Source: Novosphingobium sp. G106 (GTDB taxonomy: Bacteria; Pseudomonadota; Alphaproteobacteria; Sphingomonadales; Sphingomonadaceae). Taken from it: a stretch of 64,000 nucleotides of DNA. The position numbers and the translations under genes are program-made. Each line of letters begins with the position of its first letter. Within the stretch, counting starts at the first letter, position 1. Positions 9,485 to 18,627 of this stretch are shown here, piece by piece. Under the pieces are notes generated by a model, which had not been told where the DNA came from, ran no database searches, and saw only the letters and a list, made by a program, of their open reading frames with translations. The stretch is taken from NCBI RefSeq assembly GCF_019075875.1, contig NZ_JAHOOZ010000001.1, positions 3,968,001 through 4,032,000 on the forward strand, written 5' to 3'.

Positions 9485-9811
9485 TTATGGAGCACGCCTC
9501 ATATCGCATAAATTTTTCATTTCATTGAATTCTTTGGCGTCTTTTCCCTGAAAATTACCACAATAAGATGGAAAAATTCGAGCAGCAACAAGGCTTATGG
9601 TGTTAAATACTGGTCCTATGGAATAGGATTTATCATTCAATCGCGTAATGTACCCGACGTCCGTGAGACCGGTCAAAATCATATGGCAGGTTGATCTGCT
9701 AAAATTCACCTGCTTGGCAATTTCGACATAAGAAAAAGATCTATCACCATTGTCCGATAAGAAATTGAGAATTTTCGAAACCCTATGGACTCCAGGATGT
9801 AACTTTGACAT
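9485..9811 (-). CDS. Truncated IclR-type regulator (HTH domain only)
   Basis: A 108-residue product whose first 70 residues match the N-terminal winged-helix domain of IclR-family regulators: HRVSKILNFLSDNGDRSFSY, then EIAKQVNFSRSTCHMILTGL and a wing GYITRLNDKSYSIGP. Normal IclR proteins are about 250 residues with a C-terminal effector domain; here the reading drifts after about residue 75 and stops, and no effector remnant follows. It may be a pseudogene fragment or a stand-alone DNA-binding protein. Composition is strongly AT-rich compared with neighbours. Its position 128 bases upstream of the TonB receptor start, on the same strand, suggests it once regulated that gene. Confidence 0.6.
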   Translation of the reverse strand: MSKLHPGVHRVSKILNFLSDNGDRSFSYVEIAKQVNFSRSTCHMILTGLTDVGYITRLNDKSYSIGPVFNTISLVAARIFPSYCGNFQGKDAKEFNEMKNLCDMRRAP

Positions 9812-10697
9812 TTTACATCCTCCAGTTACGCCATATATCCTCTCTGCTCTATGTATGCCGTGCGCTTTTCCAGTATCTCATAGTTCAAGATTTCCGAGAA
9901 CCAGATAGGCAAAGTTATCTGATAATATTCTTATATGGATTCGCCGACTATCGAATCGGAAAACCAACACAATTCAGGCGTGCACAAACGCCACCGCTTT
10001 ATGGTGAAAATAAATATTATTTGTGATTGCCTATGGTTTTAGGAAATCCGCCAAATCGCCCCTCCACGATATCCCGAATGCTGGAGAGAGAATCTCGACA
10101 ACACTGGGATAGTCACCCCGACAATGACTTTATAGTGTAGCAATATATTCTATTGTTCAACCCAAATGTACTAATCAAACTTAGCTTATTAAATTACTGA
10201 CCAATATTATCTTTTTGCATTCTGTCTTTTTGCGCACACAGGCGGATAGGGGCACACATACGATCGTGCCTTTCAGTCATAAGACGACACCGACGGCGAT
10301 TTCCGCAGCCACTGGCTAAACAAAGCCGCATGGCGTTGCGCGACCGGTAGGCTGCATCGCGTGCACACGCAGGACGCAACGCGAGGTGGGGCCGAAGCCG
10401 CCGGCTTTCGATCGATGCCCCCGGAAATCGCCTAGTAGGACGAATCCGGCTGCGCACGGCTCAAGAAGTTCCTGCCGCTGCGAACCGTCGAGGCGCGGCT
10501 CGCCTTCGCCAAGTCGAAGATGGGCGATGACGGCTCGATCGGCCCGATGCCGAGAACGGGACCATGGCCTTCCGCAATGGCTCGCACCGCCAAGGCGTTA
10601 CGGGCGACTACCGCACCTAAGGCGACGACAACCTGCCCGACGCCCCTCGGAGTCCTAGACGAGACGCAGTTTCACCGGATCGCCTAGCCACGCATCC
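9812..10697. other. AT-rich and degraded intergenic region
   Basis: No intact gene is supported here. Bases 9812 to about 10240 are unusually AT-rich for this genome and hold only short random frames. From about 10240 the composition returns to GC-rich. Bases 10439-10620 read like remnants of a coding sequence: one frame gives GCARLKKFLPLRTVEARLAF, then a single-base shift gives ENGTMAFRNGSHRQGVTGDY before a stop. I cannot name the parent protein. The stretch looks like a junction of acquired DNA and decayed genes. Confidence 0.45.
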
Positions 10698-12083
10698 TCA
10701 GAGCTCCTGCAGCTCCTTCACGAGCTGCTCGGCCATCTTCTTGGCATCGCCGAACAGCATCTGGGTGTTCTCGTTGAAGTAGATCGGGTTATCGATCCCG
10801 GCGAAGCCCGCGGCCATGCCGCGCTTGACGATCATCACCGTCCTGGCCTTGTCGGCCTCGATGATCGGCATGCCGGCGATGACGCTATTGGGGTCGTCGC
10901 GCGCGGCTGGATTGATCGTGTCGTTGGCGCCGATGACCAGGGCGACGTCGGTCTGCGGCATCTCGGGGTTGATGTCCTCGAGCTCGACCAGCTTGTCGTA
11001 GGGCACGTCGGCCTCGGCCAGCAGCACGTTCATGTGCCCAGGCATGCGGCCCGCGACCGGATGGATCGCGAACTTCACGTCGACGCCCATTTCCTCGAGG
11101 TGCTCGTAGAGCTCGGCGACGCGGTGCTGCGCCTGGGCGACGGCCATGCCGTAGCCCGGGATGATCACCACCGAGCTTGCCAGTTCGAGCACGGGCGCGG
11201 CCTCCTCGGCGCTCATCGAGCGGACCGGGCGCTCCTCGACCTTGCCGGCGGGGCCCGCGGCAAGCTGGCCGAAGCCGCCGAACAGCACGTTGGAGAACGA
11301 GCGGTTCATCGCCTTGCACATGATGACGGCAAGGATGAAGCCCGAAGTGCCGTCGAGCGCGCCGACGATGATGAGCAGCTTGTTGTCGAGCGCGAAGCCC
11401 ATCGCCGAGGCGGCGAGGCCGGCGTAGGAATTGAGCAGCGCGATCACCGTAGGCATGTCGGCCCCGCCGATCGGGATGACCAGCAGCACGCCGAACAGCA
11501 GCGCCAGGGCGATGAACAGCGGGAAAAGCTGGCTCGAAGTCGGCACGAAGATCAGCATTCCGGCGCAGCCGAGCGCCGCGGCGAAGATGAGCACGTTGAG
11601 CACGCGCTGGCCGGCAAACATGATCGGCCGTGTCGGCATGATCTCCTGCAGCTTGGCAAAAGCGATGACCGAGGCCGTGCAGGTCAAGAAACCGAGCAGC
11701 ATCTCGAGCATCAAGGCCCAGAGCACGAAGCTCCCTGCCGGCAATGTCGGCGCGAGCTTGTAGTATTCGGCCGCACCGATCAGGCCGACCGCGAGCGCAC
11801 CGAAGGCGTGACTGATCGCGGTCCGCTGCGGGATCGCGGTCATCGGCATGAGATAGGCCATCGGCGCGCCCACCGCCGTGCCGATCAGCATGGCGATCAG
11901 CACGAGGTCATAGCTGACCACGTCGTGCCGGATCAGCGTACCGACCACGGCGAGCAGCATGCCCACTTCGCCGCAGCGCACGGCGCGCCGCGCAGTCTTG
12001 GGGCTGCTCATCCACATCAGCGCGAGGACGAACAGCGCGGAGGCGGCGAGGTACGCGCCCTGGACGATCAGTTCGGTGTCCAT
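10698..12083 (-). CDS. pntB: NAD(P) transhydrogenase subunit beta
   Basis: A 461-residue PntB subunit of the proton-translocating Re/Si-specific transhydrogenase, which moves hydride between NADH and NADP+ at the cost of proton motive force. About eight or nine membrane helices fill residues 1-270. The NADP-binding domain III follows, with VVIIPGYGMAVAQAQHRVAE near residue 310, GRMPGHMNVLLAEADVPYD, and VALVIGANDTINPAA near residue 380. Length matches the family. It is the last gene of the pntAA-pntAB-pntB operon, starting one base beyond the pntAB stop codon, so translation is probably coupled. Confidence 0.97.
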   Translation of the reverse strand: MDTELIVQGAYLAASALFVLALMWMSSPKTARRAVRCGEVGMLLAVVGTLIRHDVVSYDLVLIAMLIGTAVGAPMAYLMPMTAIPQRTAISHAFGALAVGLIGAAEYYKLAPTLPAGSFVLWALMLEMLLGFLTCTASVIAFAKLQEIMPTRPIMFAGQRVLNVLIFAAALGCAGMLIFVPTSSQLFPLFIALALLFGVLLVIPIGGADMPTVIALLNSYAGLAASAMGFALDNKLLIIVGALDGTSGFILAVIMCKAMNRSFSNVLFGGFGQLAAGPAGKVEERPVRSMSAEEAAPVLELASSVVIIPGYGMAVAQAQHRVAELYEHLEEMGVDVKFAIHPVAGRMPGHMNVLLAEADVPYDKLVELEDINPEMPQTDVALVIGANDTINPAARDDPNSVIAGMPIIEADKARTVMIVKRGMAAGFAGIDNPIYFNENTQMLFGDAKKMAEQLVKELQEL

Positions 12084-12084
12084 C

Positions 12085-12381
12085 CTACTCGCCCTTCCTG
12101 CGGAACATCTTGAGCATGCGGTCGGTGATCAGCAGGCCCGAGACCGCATTGATCGTCGCCGCGGTGACCGCGATGAAGCCCAGCGTCTTGGCCAGCGGCG
12201 TCGCGTCGGCCGCGCCGGTAATGGTGATGGCGCCGACGATCACGACCGCGGCGATGGCGTTGGTCAGGCTCATCAGCGGCGAGTGCAGCAGCGGCGAGAC
12301 GCGCTTGATCAGCTGGAAGCCAAGGAAGGCGGCCAGCATGAACACGAACAGCAGGTCCGTGGTGGAGGATGCTTGGTGCAT
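12085..12381 (-). CDS. pntAB: NAD(P) transhydrogenase subunit alpha part 2
   Basis: A 98-residue membrane protein carrying the three or four helices (domain IIa) that in E. coli form the C-terminal end of PntA. The segments LLFVFMLAAFLGFQLIKRV, then the conserved PLMSLTNAIAAVVIVGAI, and ITDRMLKMFRRKGE at the C-terminus are characteristic. In alphaproteobacteria the alpha subunit is commonly encoded as two genes, as here. A GAGGAG site lies eight bases before the ATG. It sits 11 bases after pntAA and one base before pntB. Confidence 0.95.
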   Translation of the reverse strand: MHQASSTTDLLFVFMLAAFLGFQLIKRVSPLLHSPLMSLTNAIAAVVIVGAITITGAADATPLAKTLGFIAVTAATINAVSGLLITDRMLKMFRRKGE

Positions 12382-12392
12382 GAACGCGCTCC

Positions 12393-13544
12393 TCAGGCGT
12401 TGCCAGGCTGGTCTTGCAGCCGTTCGTTGACGATCCGGCCGCCTTGCGTGAGGCGGACCGCGCGGGTGATCTCGTCCTCGTCGGGCAGGACCGGCCGCCC
12501 GGCCTCCTTGCTCCAGAAGGCCGAGAGGAAGTTGTAGAGGTTGCGCGAGAACAGCGCCGAGGCGTCGGCCGCCAAGCGCGAAGGCACGTTGCGGTGCGCG
12601 ACGATCAGCACGCCGTGGCGCTCGGTCACTTCGCCCAGGACCGCGCCCTCGACATTGCCGCCCTGCTCGGCCGCGAGATCGACGATCACACTGCCCGGCT
12701 TCATCGTGGCGATCTGCGCGTCGGTGATCAGGCGCGGCGCGGGCTTGCCCGGGATCAGCGCCGTGGTGATGACGATGTCCTGCTTGGCGATGTGCGACGA
12801 GACCAGCTCGGCCTGGGCCTGCTGGTATTCCGCCGACATCTCGCTGGCATAGCCGCCCGTGCCCTCGCCCTCGATGCCGGCGACGTTCTCGACGAAGATC
12901 GGCTTGGCGCCGAGCGACTGGATCTGCTCCTTCGTGGCCGAGCGAACGTCGGTGGCGGAGACCTGCGCGCCCAGCCGCCGCGCCGTGGCGATCGCCTGGA
13001 GGCCGGCAACGCCGACGCCCATCACGAAGACGCGCGCCGCGGCGATCGTGCCCGCCGCAGTCATCATCATCGGGAAGGCACGGCCGAATTCGTGGGCCGC
13101 GTCGAGCACCGCGCGGTACCCGGCGAGGTTCGACTGCGAGGACAGCGTATCCATCGACTGCGCACGCGTGATGCGCGGCATGAATTCCATCGCCAGCGCC
13201 TCGATGCCGAGGGCGGCGTAACCCTCGATCCGGGCGCGGTCGGCATAGGGATCGAGATTGCCGACGAGCCAAGCGCCGGGCTTGATGCCCGCCAGCGAAG
13301 TGGGTGCTGGCCCCTGGATCGACAGCACGATATCGGCCTCGCCCAGCACGCTGGCCCGATCGGCAATGGCGGCGCCCGCCTCGGCATAGGCCGCATCCGC
13401 GATCGAGGCGCTCTCACCGGCACCCGCTTCGACCGAAACCACCGCGCCCAGCGCGATGAACTTCTTCACCGTCTCCGGCGTCGCAGCAACGCGCCGCTCG
13501 GCTACTGCGCTCTCGCGCAGCACGGTAACGTGAATCGATGACAT
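12393..13544 (-). CDS. pntAA: NAD(P) transhydrogenase subunit alpha part 1
   Basis: A 383-residue soluble NAD(H)-binding subunit (domain I), related to alanine dehydrogenase. The N-terminal half contains RVAATPETVKKFIALGAVV; the Rossmann part shows ARVFVMGVGVAGLQAIATAR around residue 170 and the conserved block MKPGSVIVDLAAEQGGN near residue 270. The start is placed at the ATG giving MSSIHVTVLRES, where homologues begin; an ATG five codons upstream lacks a ribosome-binding site. First gene of the transhydrogenase operon. A short palindrome (gtactgatcgtac, 13598-13610) and a small GC hairpin (about 13630-13647) lie upstream without clear meaning. Confidence 0.96.
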   Translation of the reverse strand: MSSIHVTVLRESAVAERRVAATPETVKKFIALGAVVSVEAGAGESASIADAAYAEAGAAIADRASVLGEADIVLSIQGPAPTSLAGIKPGAWLVGNLDPYADRARIEGYAALGIEALAMEFMPRITRAQSMDTLSSQSNLAGYRAVLDAAHEFGRAFPMMMTAAGTIAAARVFVMGVGVAGLQAIATARRLGAQVSATDVRSATKEQIQSLGAKPIFVENVAGIEGEGTGGYASEMSAEYQQAQAELVSSHIAKQDIVITTALIPGKPAPRLITDAQIATMKPGSVIVDLAAEQGGNVEGAVLGEVTERHGVLIVAHRNVPSRLAADASALFSRNLYNFLSAFWSKEAGRPVLPDEDEITRAVRLTQGGRIVNERLQDQPGNA

Positions 13545-13731
13545 CGTCGGAATCCCCATTCATGCCCGCGCGCTTTGCCGCATGTCGCCGCGCGCGCGTA
13601 CTGATCGTACTGCCAGTTCTGTGCTTCCCGCTCAGGGCAGCGGGGGCATGTTGTCCGGATCGAGCTTCAAATCAATCAGAATAGGACGATCACGCCTGGC
13701 GATCGCCGCGGGCGCGATCTCCACTTCGGCC

Positions 13732-14361
13732 TCACAAATGCCGAACGCCGGCCAGGATTACCGCGGCCCTCCGCCTCAGCGTGCCAGGCAAGTCGAACTC
13801 TTCGGCAATGCTCCACTTCGCGATCGCGCCCATGGCGATCGAGGAAATCAGTTCCGCGATTTCGAGCGAGCCGAGAGTCCTGGGCAGTTCGGCGGCTTCC
13901 TGTGCATGCGCGATGACGACCGAAAAGGCGCGTGTCATGCCGCCGGCGGCGGAGTCGCGGGCCAGGCTCTCGGGCGCCTGGTCGCGGATCTGCAACATTC
14001 GCCGCACCGCCGCCTTGGGCGATCGGGCAACCATCTCGCCAAGCTGCCGCATGATCTCGTCGATGACTTCAGCCACCGGCTGCCCGGTCATCAACGAACG
14101 CAGCGACAGCTCGTGGATCTGCTCTGCCGTGGTCCAGGCGATCTCGCGGAGGATGTCCTCCTTCTTGGGGAAGTAGTAGTAGACGCTCGCACGCGAAAGG
14201 CCTGCGCTTTCCGCGATTTCATCGACCGTCGTGGTTTCGAACCCTTCGTCGAAGCCGCGCTGGCTCCACAGCTTGAGCGCAGCGCTGACGATGTTCTTGC
14301 GCGTCGCGCGCGAACGCTCCTGCGTCAGCTTGGCGGCGGGGAGGGGGCGGGAGACGGCCAT
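13732..14361 (-). CDS. TetR-family transcriptional regulator
   Basis: A 209-residue TetR regulator. The N-terminal helix-turn-helix spans about residues 20-68, with RKNIVSAALKLWSQRGFDEG, TTTVDEIAESAGLSRASVYY and YFPKKEDILREI. The C-terminal ligand-binding half is helical and unassigned. It is 11 bases downstream of the crotonase gene and is the last gene of a five-gene run on the minus strand starting with a CoA ligase, so it is probably the local repressor responding to a CoA-ester or free-acid intermediate; this is inference. Possible operator motifs are seen in the divergent region at 18648-18744. Confidence 0.9.
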   Translation of the reverse strand: MAVSRPLPAAKLTQERSRATRKNIVSAALKLWSQRGFDEGFETTTVDEIAESAGLSRASVYYYFPKKEDILREIAWTTAEQIHELSLRSLMTGQPVAEVIDEIMRQLGEMVARSPKAAVRRMLQIRDQAPESLARDSAAGGMTRAFSVVIAHAQEAAELPRTLGSLEIAELISSIAMGAIAKWSIAEEFDLPGTLRRRAAVILAGVRHL

Positions 14362-14372
14362 TCGCGGGCACC

Positions 14373-15098
14373 CTAGGTGAGATTGTGCCCGACTGCGAGC
14401 GCCAGCGTGTGAAGCTGCTCGACGTCATAAGCGTCGACCGGGCGGAACGGCTCGCTCTGGTTGAACGAATACTTGCTGTGGCGCGTCACGTTCGCCGGCC
14501 GGGCGGCAATGATTCGCGCGACACGATCGACCTCGGCATCGAGCCGATCGTCGGAGACCACGCGAATCCCGGCGCCCAGCGCGACGAGATCGGACACGGG
14601 CACGAGGTCCGCGGTCCACGTCAGATAGCGCATCGCCTGTTCGGACATCATCCGCCGCAGCATCCCCGCACCGCCGACCGCGCCGACCTTGATCTCGAAC
14701 TGACCGAAGCGGGCGTTCTCCGAAGCGATCGCGAAGTCGGCGAGGCATGCGTAAAGAAAGCCCGCACCCACCGCGATACCGCGGACCTTGGCGATCACCG
14801 GCACCTTGCACTCGTGCATCACGCGGAAGACCTCGCGGCCGAGCTGCATGCCGTAATGCGGGATCGCGGGAGGCAGCGTGGCCGAGCTGGGCCGCTCCTC
14901 CTTCACGTCCATGCCGGCAGAGAAGAACTTCTCGCTAGTGCTTTCGAGCACGACGACGCGCGTTTCCCAGTCCTCGCTGGCTTCGATGAAAGCCGCCTTC
15001 ACCGCGTGCATCATGTCATAGTTGATCGCGTTCGCCGGCGGGCGGTTGAGCGCGATCGTGCGGATACCATCGGCATCGCGCCTGGACTCGACGATCAT
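14373..15098 (-). CDS. Enoyl-CoA hydratase/isomerase family protein
   Basis: A crotonase-fold protein of 241 residues acting on CoA thioesters. The oxyanion-hole segments are SEKFFSAGMDVKEE (about residues 59-72) and KVRGIAVGAGFLYACLADFA (about 103-122), and VGAVGGAGMLRRM follows. The start at 15098 is chosen for the strong AGGAGAGG site just upstream; an alternative ATG at 15113 overlaps the MaoC stop as ATGA and would add five residues. The gene follows the MaoC hydratase directly, so the two probably act in successive steps of a side-chain or ring-cleavage beta-oxidation. The usual catalytic glutamates are not obvious at this level, so hydratase versus isomerase is open. Confidence 0.88.
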   Translation of the reverse strand: MIVESRRDADGIRTIALNRPPANAINYDMMHAVKAAFIEASEDWETRVVVLESTSEKFFSAGMDVKEERPSSATLPPAIPHYGMQLGREVFRVMHECKVPVIAKVRGIAVGAGFLYACLADFAIASENARFGQFEIKVGAVGGAGMLRRMMSEQAMRYLTWTADLVPVSDLVALGAGIRVVSDDRLDAEVDRVARIIAARPANVTRHSKYSFNQSEPFRPVDAYDVEQLHTLALAVGHNLT

Positions 15099-15109
15099 GT
15101 CCTCTCCTG

Positions 15110-15964
15110 TCATTCGCCTATCTCGCAGCGGCCGTTGCGGAAGATCGTCGCGCCGCGTTCGGCCGCCTCGCATTCGAACGAAATCACCGATCCGTCCCGC
15201 CAGCTCTTCGTCACCAGCGTCTCGCCGGGGAAGAAGGGTGCGGCGAAGCGCACGTCGAAGCTGCGGATCAGGGCCGGATCGTTGCCGCACCAGTCCTGCA
15301 TGATCGCGCGCGCGGCGAAGCCATAGGTACACAGGCCATGGAGCAGCGGCTGTTCGAAGCCCACGGTCTTGGCGACGACCGGGTCGATGTGCAGCGGATT
15401 GGCGTCCCTGATCGCATAGCGATAGAGCGCCGCCTGGTTCGCCGGCACATGCTGGCGCCGTTCCTTGTCGGGCGCGCGCTGCGGGATCGCGTGGATCGGG
15501 AACGGATCCTCGTTCGGTCCGCCGAAACCGCCGTCGCCGCGGCAATAGAGCGTCAGCACGACGGTGGCGCAGGTCTCGCCCGTCGCCGCATCGGCGATCG
15601 TGTGCTCGGCATAGACGACTGCGCCTTTCTCCGCGCCCTTGTCCGAGACGCCGAGCACGCGGCTGGAACTGCGCACGCGCCCCGCGGGCGGCAACGGCGC
15701 GTGGATGCGCAGGCGCTGCTCGCTGTGCACGACCTTGCGGAAGTTGATCTCGGCGCGGCCAAACAGATCGCCCGAGGAATCGAGCAGGGTCGTGGCGAAA
15801 GTCGGCAGGACGCGCAGGTCCTTCTCGTAGACGAGGCGCAGGTCGTCCGCGCCGAGTTCGTCGAGCCCCGCGCCGACGCCCAGCGCATAGATGATCGCAT
15901 CCTGCTCGGTATAGGCGAGCTCCGCCGGGCCAGAGGTCAGCGAAAGGATTTCGGGATAGATCAC
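15110..15964 (-). CDS. MaoC-like enoyl-CoA hydratase (hydratase 2 type)
   Basis: A 284-residue double-hotdog protein related to the (R)-specific 2-enoyl-CoA hydratase of peroxisomal multifunctional enzymes. The N-terminal hotdog begins LAYTEQDAIIYALGVGAG, and the C-terminal hotdog carries the catalytic motif RDANPLHIDPVVA with the expected Asp and His, then FEQPLLHGLCTYGFAARA. The usual SG before D-x-NPLH is IR here. Translation starts at a GTG five bases upstream of the end of the amidohydrolase gene (in transcription order, right after its stop). It would hydrate an enoyl-CoA made after the CoA ligase of this operon. Confidence 0.9.
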   Translation of the reverse strand: MIYPEILSLTSGPAELAYTEQDAIIYALGVGAGLDELGADDLRLVYEKDLRVLPTFATTLLDSSGDLFGRAEINFRKVVHSEQRLRIHAPLPPAGRVRSSSRVLGVSDKGAEKGAVVYAEHTIADAATGETCATVVLTLYCRGDGGFGGPNEDPFPIHAIPQRAPDKERRQHVPANQAALYRYAIRDANPLHIDPVVAKTVGFEQPLLHGLCTYGFAARAIMQDWCGNDPALIRSFDVRFAAPFFPGETLVTKSWRDGSVISFECEAAERGATIFRNGRCEIGE

Positions 15965-15968
15965 CGCC

Positions 15969-17189
15969 TCAGTTCCAGATGCCGATGACGCGGGCGAGGT
16001 TCTCGCCCATCACGCCGCGCGTGGCTGCCTCGCCCAGGACGGGCTCGATCTTGTTCGCATAGGTCGCGGGATGGGCGAGGCCCTCCGGGTGCGGATAGTC
16101 CGAGCCGAGGATGATATGGTCGGTCGGCAGCACGGCGGCGAGTTGGGTAACGTCCTCTTCAGGGAACGGCGTGACATAGAGATGCTGCTTGAGGATCGCG
16201 CTGGGCAGGTCGTGCAGCTTGGGCGCGAGCTTGGAGCCGCGCCCCGACTGGTAGGCCTTGTCCATCTGCTTGAACAGATCGGCCACCCAGAACGAACCGC
16301 CTTCGACCGCCATAACGTTGACCTTGGGGAAGCGGGTGAACAGGCCGTGGAAGGTCAGCGCCGCCATCGTGTCCATCATCGGCCGCGCGCCGGTGCCGAG
16401 GTAGGACTGCATCGGCGTGATCTCGGTATAGGTCGGATCGCCCTTCTCGCCCCAGTGCACCGAGACGAGCTGGTGGTACTGGCTGAACGAGGAATGGAAC
16501 GCGACGGGCACCCTGGCCTCGTTCAGCCGCGCCCAGAACGGATCGAAATGCTCCGAGGCCGGCGAGCGGCCGAACACCGGCCCCGTGCGCAGATGCACCG
16601 CGCGGGCGCCTAGCCGAAGTACGCGGTCGAGCTCCTTCACCGCCTCGTCGAGATCGAGCAGCGACAGCAGCGGCACCGAGAACAGGCGGTTCTCGGTGGC
16701 ATAGCCCCAGTCGTCCTCGAGCCAGCGGTTGAAGGCATGGAGGTTGGCATAGGTCGCGCCGATGTTGCTGGCGAGCTGCTGCTCGATCATCACCGCGAGG
16801 CTCGGATAGAGCATCGCCGCGTCGATCCCCTCGCGGTCCATGAATTCGAGACGCTTGCCCACGTCGATCGAGTCCGGCAGTTCCTCGGCGCGCATCCGGT
16901 TCCGGACATTGAACTCGGCCATGCCCATGTCGGCATTGGGATCGCGAAACATCTCGAGGATGGACTCGGGCGGGGCGATGAAGTCCTGCGGGTGGACCGA
17001 GTTCGAGCGCAGCCGCTCGTTGCCGACCATCACGTAGTTGCGGCCGTTCTCGGCACGCTCGACGTGGATCGCCCAGTCGGCCCAGGCCGGGTCGATGTGG
17101 CGGGTAAAGCTGTCGTAGCTCTCGTAGTAGTGGTTGTCGCCGTCGAAGACCCGGTAGCGACCAGGGGCGTTGAGCGTGGCTTCGATCAT
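15969..17189 (-). CDS. ACMSD-like amidohydrolase (amidohydrolase 2 family)
   Basis: A 406-residue metal-dependent TIM-barrel hydrolase or decarboxylase of the PF04909 family. The N-terminal metal motif is VFDGDNHYYESYDSF (D-x-H type), the middle contains YPSLAVMIEQQ and AFHSSF, and the C-terminal metal Asp lies in HIILGSDYPHPEGLAHP (about residues 370-385). This sub-branch is frequent in actinobacterial and sphingomonad catabolic clusters for steroids, terpenoids and aromatics. Members hydrolyse or decarboxylate ring-cleavage products; the substrate here cannot be told. Encoded between the CoA ligase and MaoC genes with gaps of only a few bases, so part of one operon. Confidence 0.87.
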   Translation of the reverse strand: MIEATLNAPGRYRVFDGDNHYYESYDSFTRHIDPAWADWAIHVERAENGRNYVMVGNERLRSNSVHPQDFIAPPESILEMFRDPNADMGMAEFNVRNRMRAEELPDSIDVGKRLEFMDREGIDAAMLYPSLAVMIEQQLASNIGATYANLHAFNRWLEDDWGYATENRLFSVPLLSLLDLDEAVKELDRVLRLGARAVHLRTGPVFGRSPASEHFDPFWARLNEARVPVAFHSSFSQYHQLVSVHWGEKGDPTYTEITPMQSYLGTGARPMMDTMAALTFHGLFTRFPKVNVMAVEGGSFWVADLFKQMDKAYQSGRGSKLAPKLHDLPSAILKQHLYVTPFPEEDVTQLAAVLPTDHIILGSDYPHPEGLAHPATYANKIEPVLGEAATRGVMGENLARVIGIWN

Positions 17190-17193
17190 CGTT

Positions 17194-18618
17194 CTATCCT
17201 TCCAGGGCGGAGGTTTCTGGGGCGAGCATCAGGCCCGAGCGGCGGACCTTGCCGGCGTCGTTGCGGATCGGCTCGGGCGAGAATTCGATGCGGCGCGGCA
17301 GCTTGTAGCGGGTGATCCGCGTCGCGAGGTAAGCGAGCAGGTCGTCGCGCCCGATCGTGCCGTTCTCGGCATAGACGCGGGCGCAGACGATCTCGCCCAG
17401 GTCGTCGTCGCGCTGGCCGAAGACGACGGCATCGCCCACGGCGGGATGGCTCTGGATCGCGGCCTCGACCTCGGCCGGAAAGACGTTGTTGCCGCCGGTG
17501 TTGATCATGTCGACGCGCCGGTCGGCGAGGTAGAGGAAGCCATCCTCGTCGAGCGAGCCCAGGTCGCCGAAGCTCTCCCACTCGCCATTGAGCCGCTGCT
17601 TCACGTCCGAGATCACGATGAAGCGGCGCGCGTCGACCGTGTTGCGCATGTAGATTTCGCCCACCGTGCCCGGCGGCACCGGCCGGCCCTCAGCGTCGAA
17701 GATCGCGATCTCGCCATTGCCCGCGGCGCGCCCGACCGAACCCGGGTGGTCGAGCCATTCGCGGCCGGAGATGACCGTGGTCGAGACTCCTTCGCTGCCG
17801 CCGAAGATTTCCCAGACCGCATCGGGGCCGACGAGGTCGATCCAGGCCTGCTTGAGCCACGACGGACAGGCCGCGGCCGAATGCCAGACGCGCTTGAGCG
17901 AGGATAGCTTCGCGCGATCCTCCGGCGCTTCCGCGGCCTTGAGGATGCGGTTCATCATCGTCGGCACGTAGAGCGCCCAGTGCGGCTTGTGCTGATCGAT
18001 CAGCGCGATCGCCCGGGCTGCGTCGAACTTGCGCATCATGACGACATGGATGCCGCGCGTCAGGCCGCCGATCAGGTGGTTCATCGGCCCCGAGTGATAG
18101 GTCGGCCCCGGCACGAACATCGCCGGTCCCTCGGTCCAGCCCCAGTGATCCTCGGCAGGGTCGAGCGTGCAGGGTTCGGTATCGACGATCACCTTTGGCA
18201 GGCCCGTGCTGCCGCCGCTGGCCTGGGCGCGGCAGCGCAGCGCGAGCAGGCTCGGGCGCTCCCACAGCGGCTCCCCCGCGATGTCCTGCCCCTCGCGCAG
18301 CACGACCCGCGCGCCGGCGGCGGCCATGATATGGGCGAGTTCCGCCTCGGGCACGGTCTGCGACAGCGGCAAGGGCGTTGCGCCCAGCCGCCAGGCGCCG
18401 AGGAAGAAGCTCGCCTGCTCGTGCGAATTGGCCATCGGCAGGACGACGACGTCATCGCGCTGCACGCCGAGGGCATGGAGCCGGCTGGCAGCCCGGCGCG
18501 ACGTCTCCACAAGCCGGCGATAGGACCAGGCCTCGTCCTCGACCGTCAGCGCCGGATCGTCGGCGCGCGCCAGCGCCAGGGCGTCCACGAGATCGACGAT
18601 GTGCTGTCTCTTGTCCAT
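17194..18618 (-). CDS. Acyl-CoA synthetase (AMP-forming)
   Basis: A 474-residue class I adenylate-forming enzyme that would activate a carboxylic acid to its CoA thioester at the head of this operon. Motifs in order: the phosphate-binding loop as ASGGSTGLPKVIVD (about residues 130-145), FGGSEGVSTT (A5), LYLADRRVDMINTGGNNVFP with PAEVEAAI (A8) and the C-terminal lysine in NDAGKVRRS (A10). It is shorter than typical FadD proteins (about 540), mainly in the N-terminal part. The ATG at 18618 is preferred to a GTG three codons upstream because the GGGAGAG site then has normal spacing. It faces the divergent amidohydrolase gene at 18765. Confidence 0.9.
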   Translation of the reverse strand: MDKRQHIVDLVDALALARADDPALTVEDEAWSYRRLVETSRRAASRLHALGVQRDDVVVLPMANSHEQASFFLGAWRLGATPLPLSQTVPEAELAHIMAAAGARVVLREGQDIAGEPLWERPSLLALRCRAQASGGSTGLPKVIVDTEPCTLDPAEDHWGWTEGPAMFVPGPTYHSGPMNHLIGGLTRGIHVVMMRKFDAARAIALIDQHKPHWALYVPTMMNRILKAAEAPEDRAKLSSLKRVWHSAAACPSWLKQAWIDLVGPDAVWEIFGGSEGVSTTVISGREWLDHPGSVGRAAGNGEIAIFDAEGRPVPPGTVGEIYMRNTVDARRFIVISDVKQRLNGEWESFGDLGSLDEDGFLYLADRRVDMINTGGNNVFPAEVEAAIQSHPAVGDAVVFGQRDDDLGEIVCARVYAENGTIGRDDLLAYLATRITRYKLPRRIEFSPEPIRNDAGKVRRSGLMLAPETSALEG

Positions 18619-18627
18619 CGGCCGCAC

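Noticed and set aside
9805..10026. Open frame of 73 codons in the AT-rich region
   Set aside because: Random composition, no ribosome-binding site, no homologous look; chance frame in AT-rich DNA.
10430..10460. Possible duplicate of the tRNA-Arg 3' end (cgaatcc) as an attachment site
   Set aside because: Only about seven bases match the T-arm region; far too short for an att repeat.
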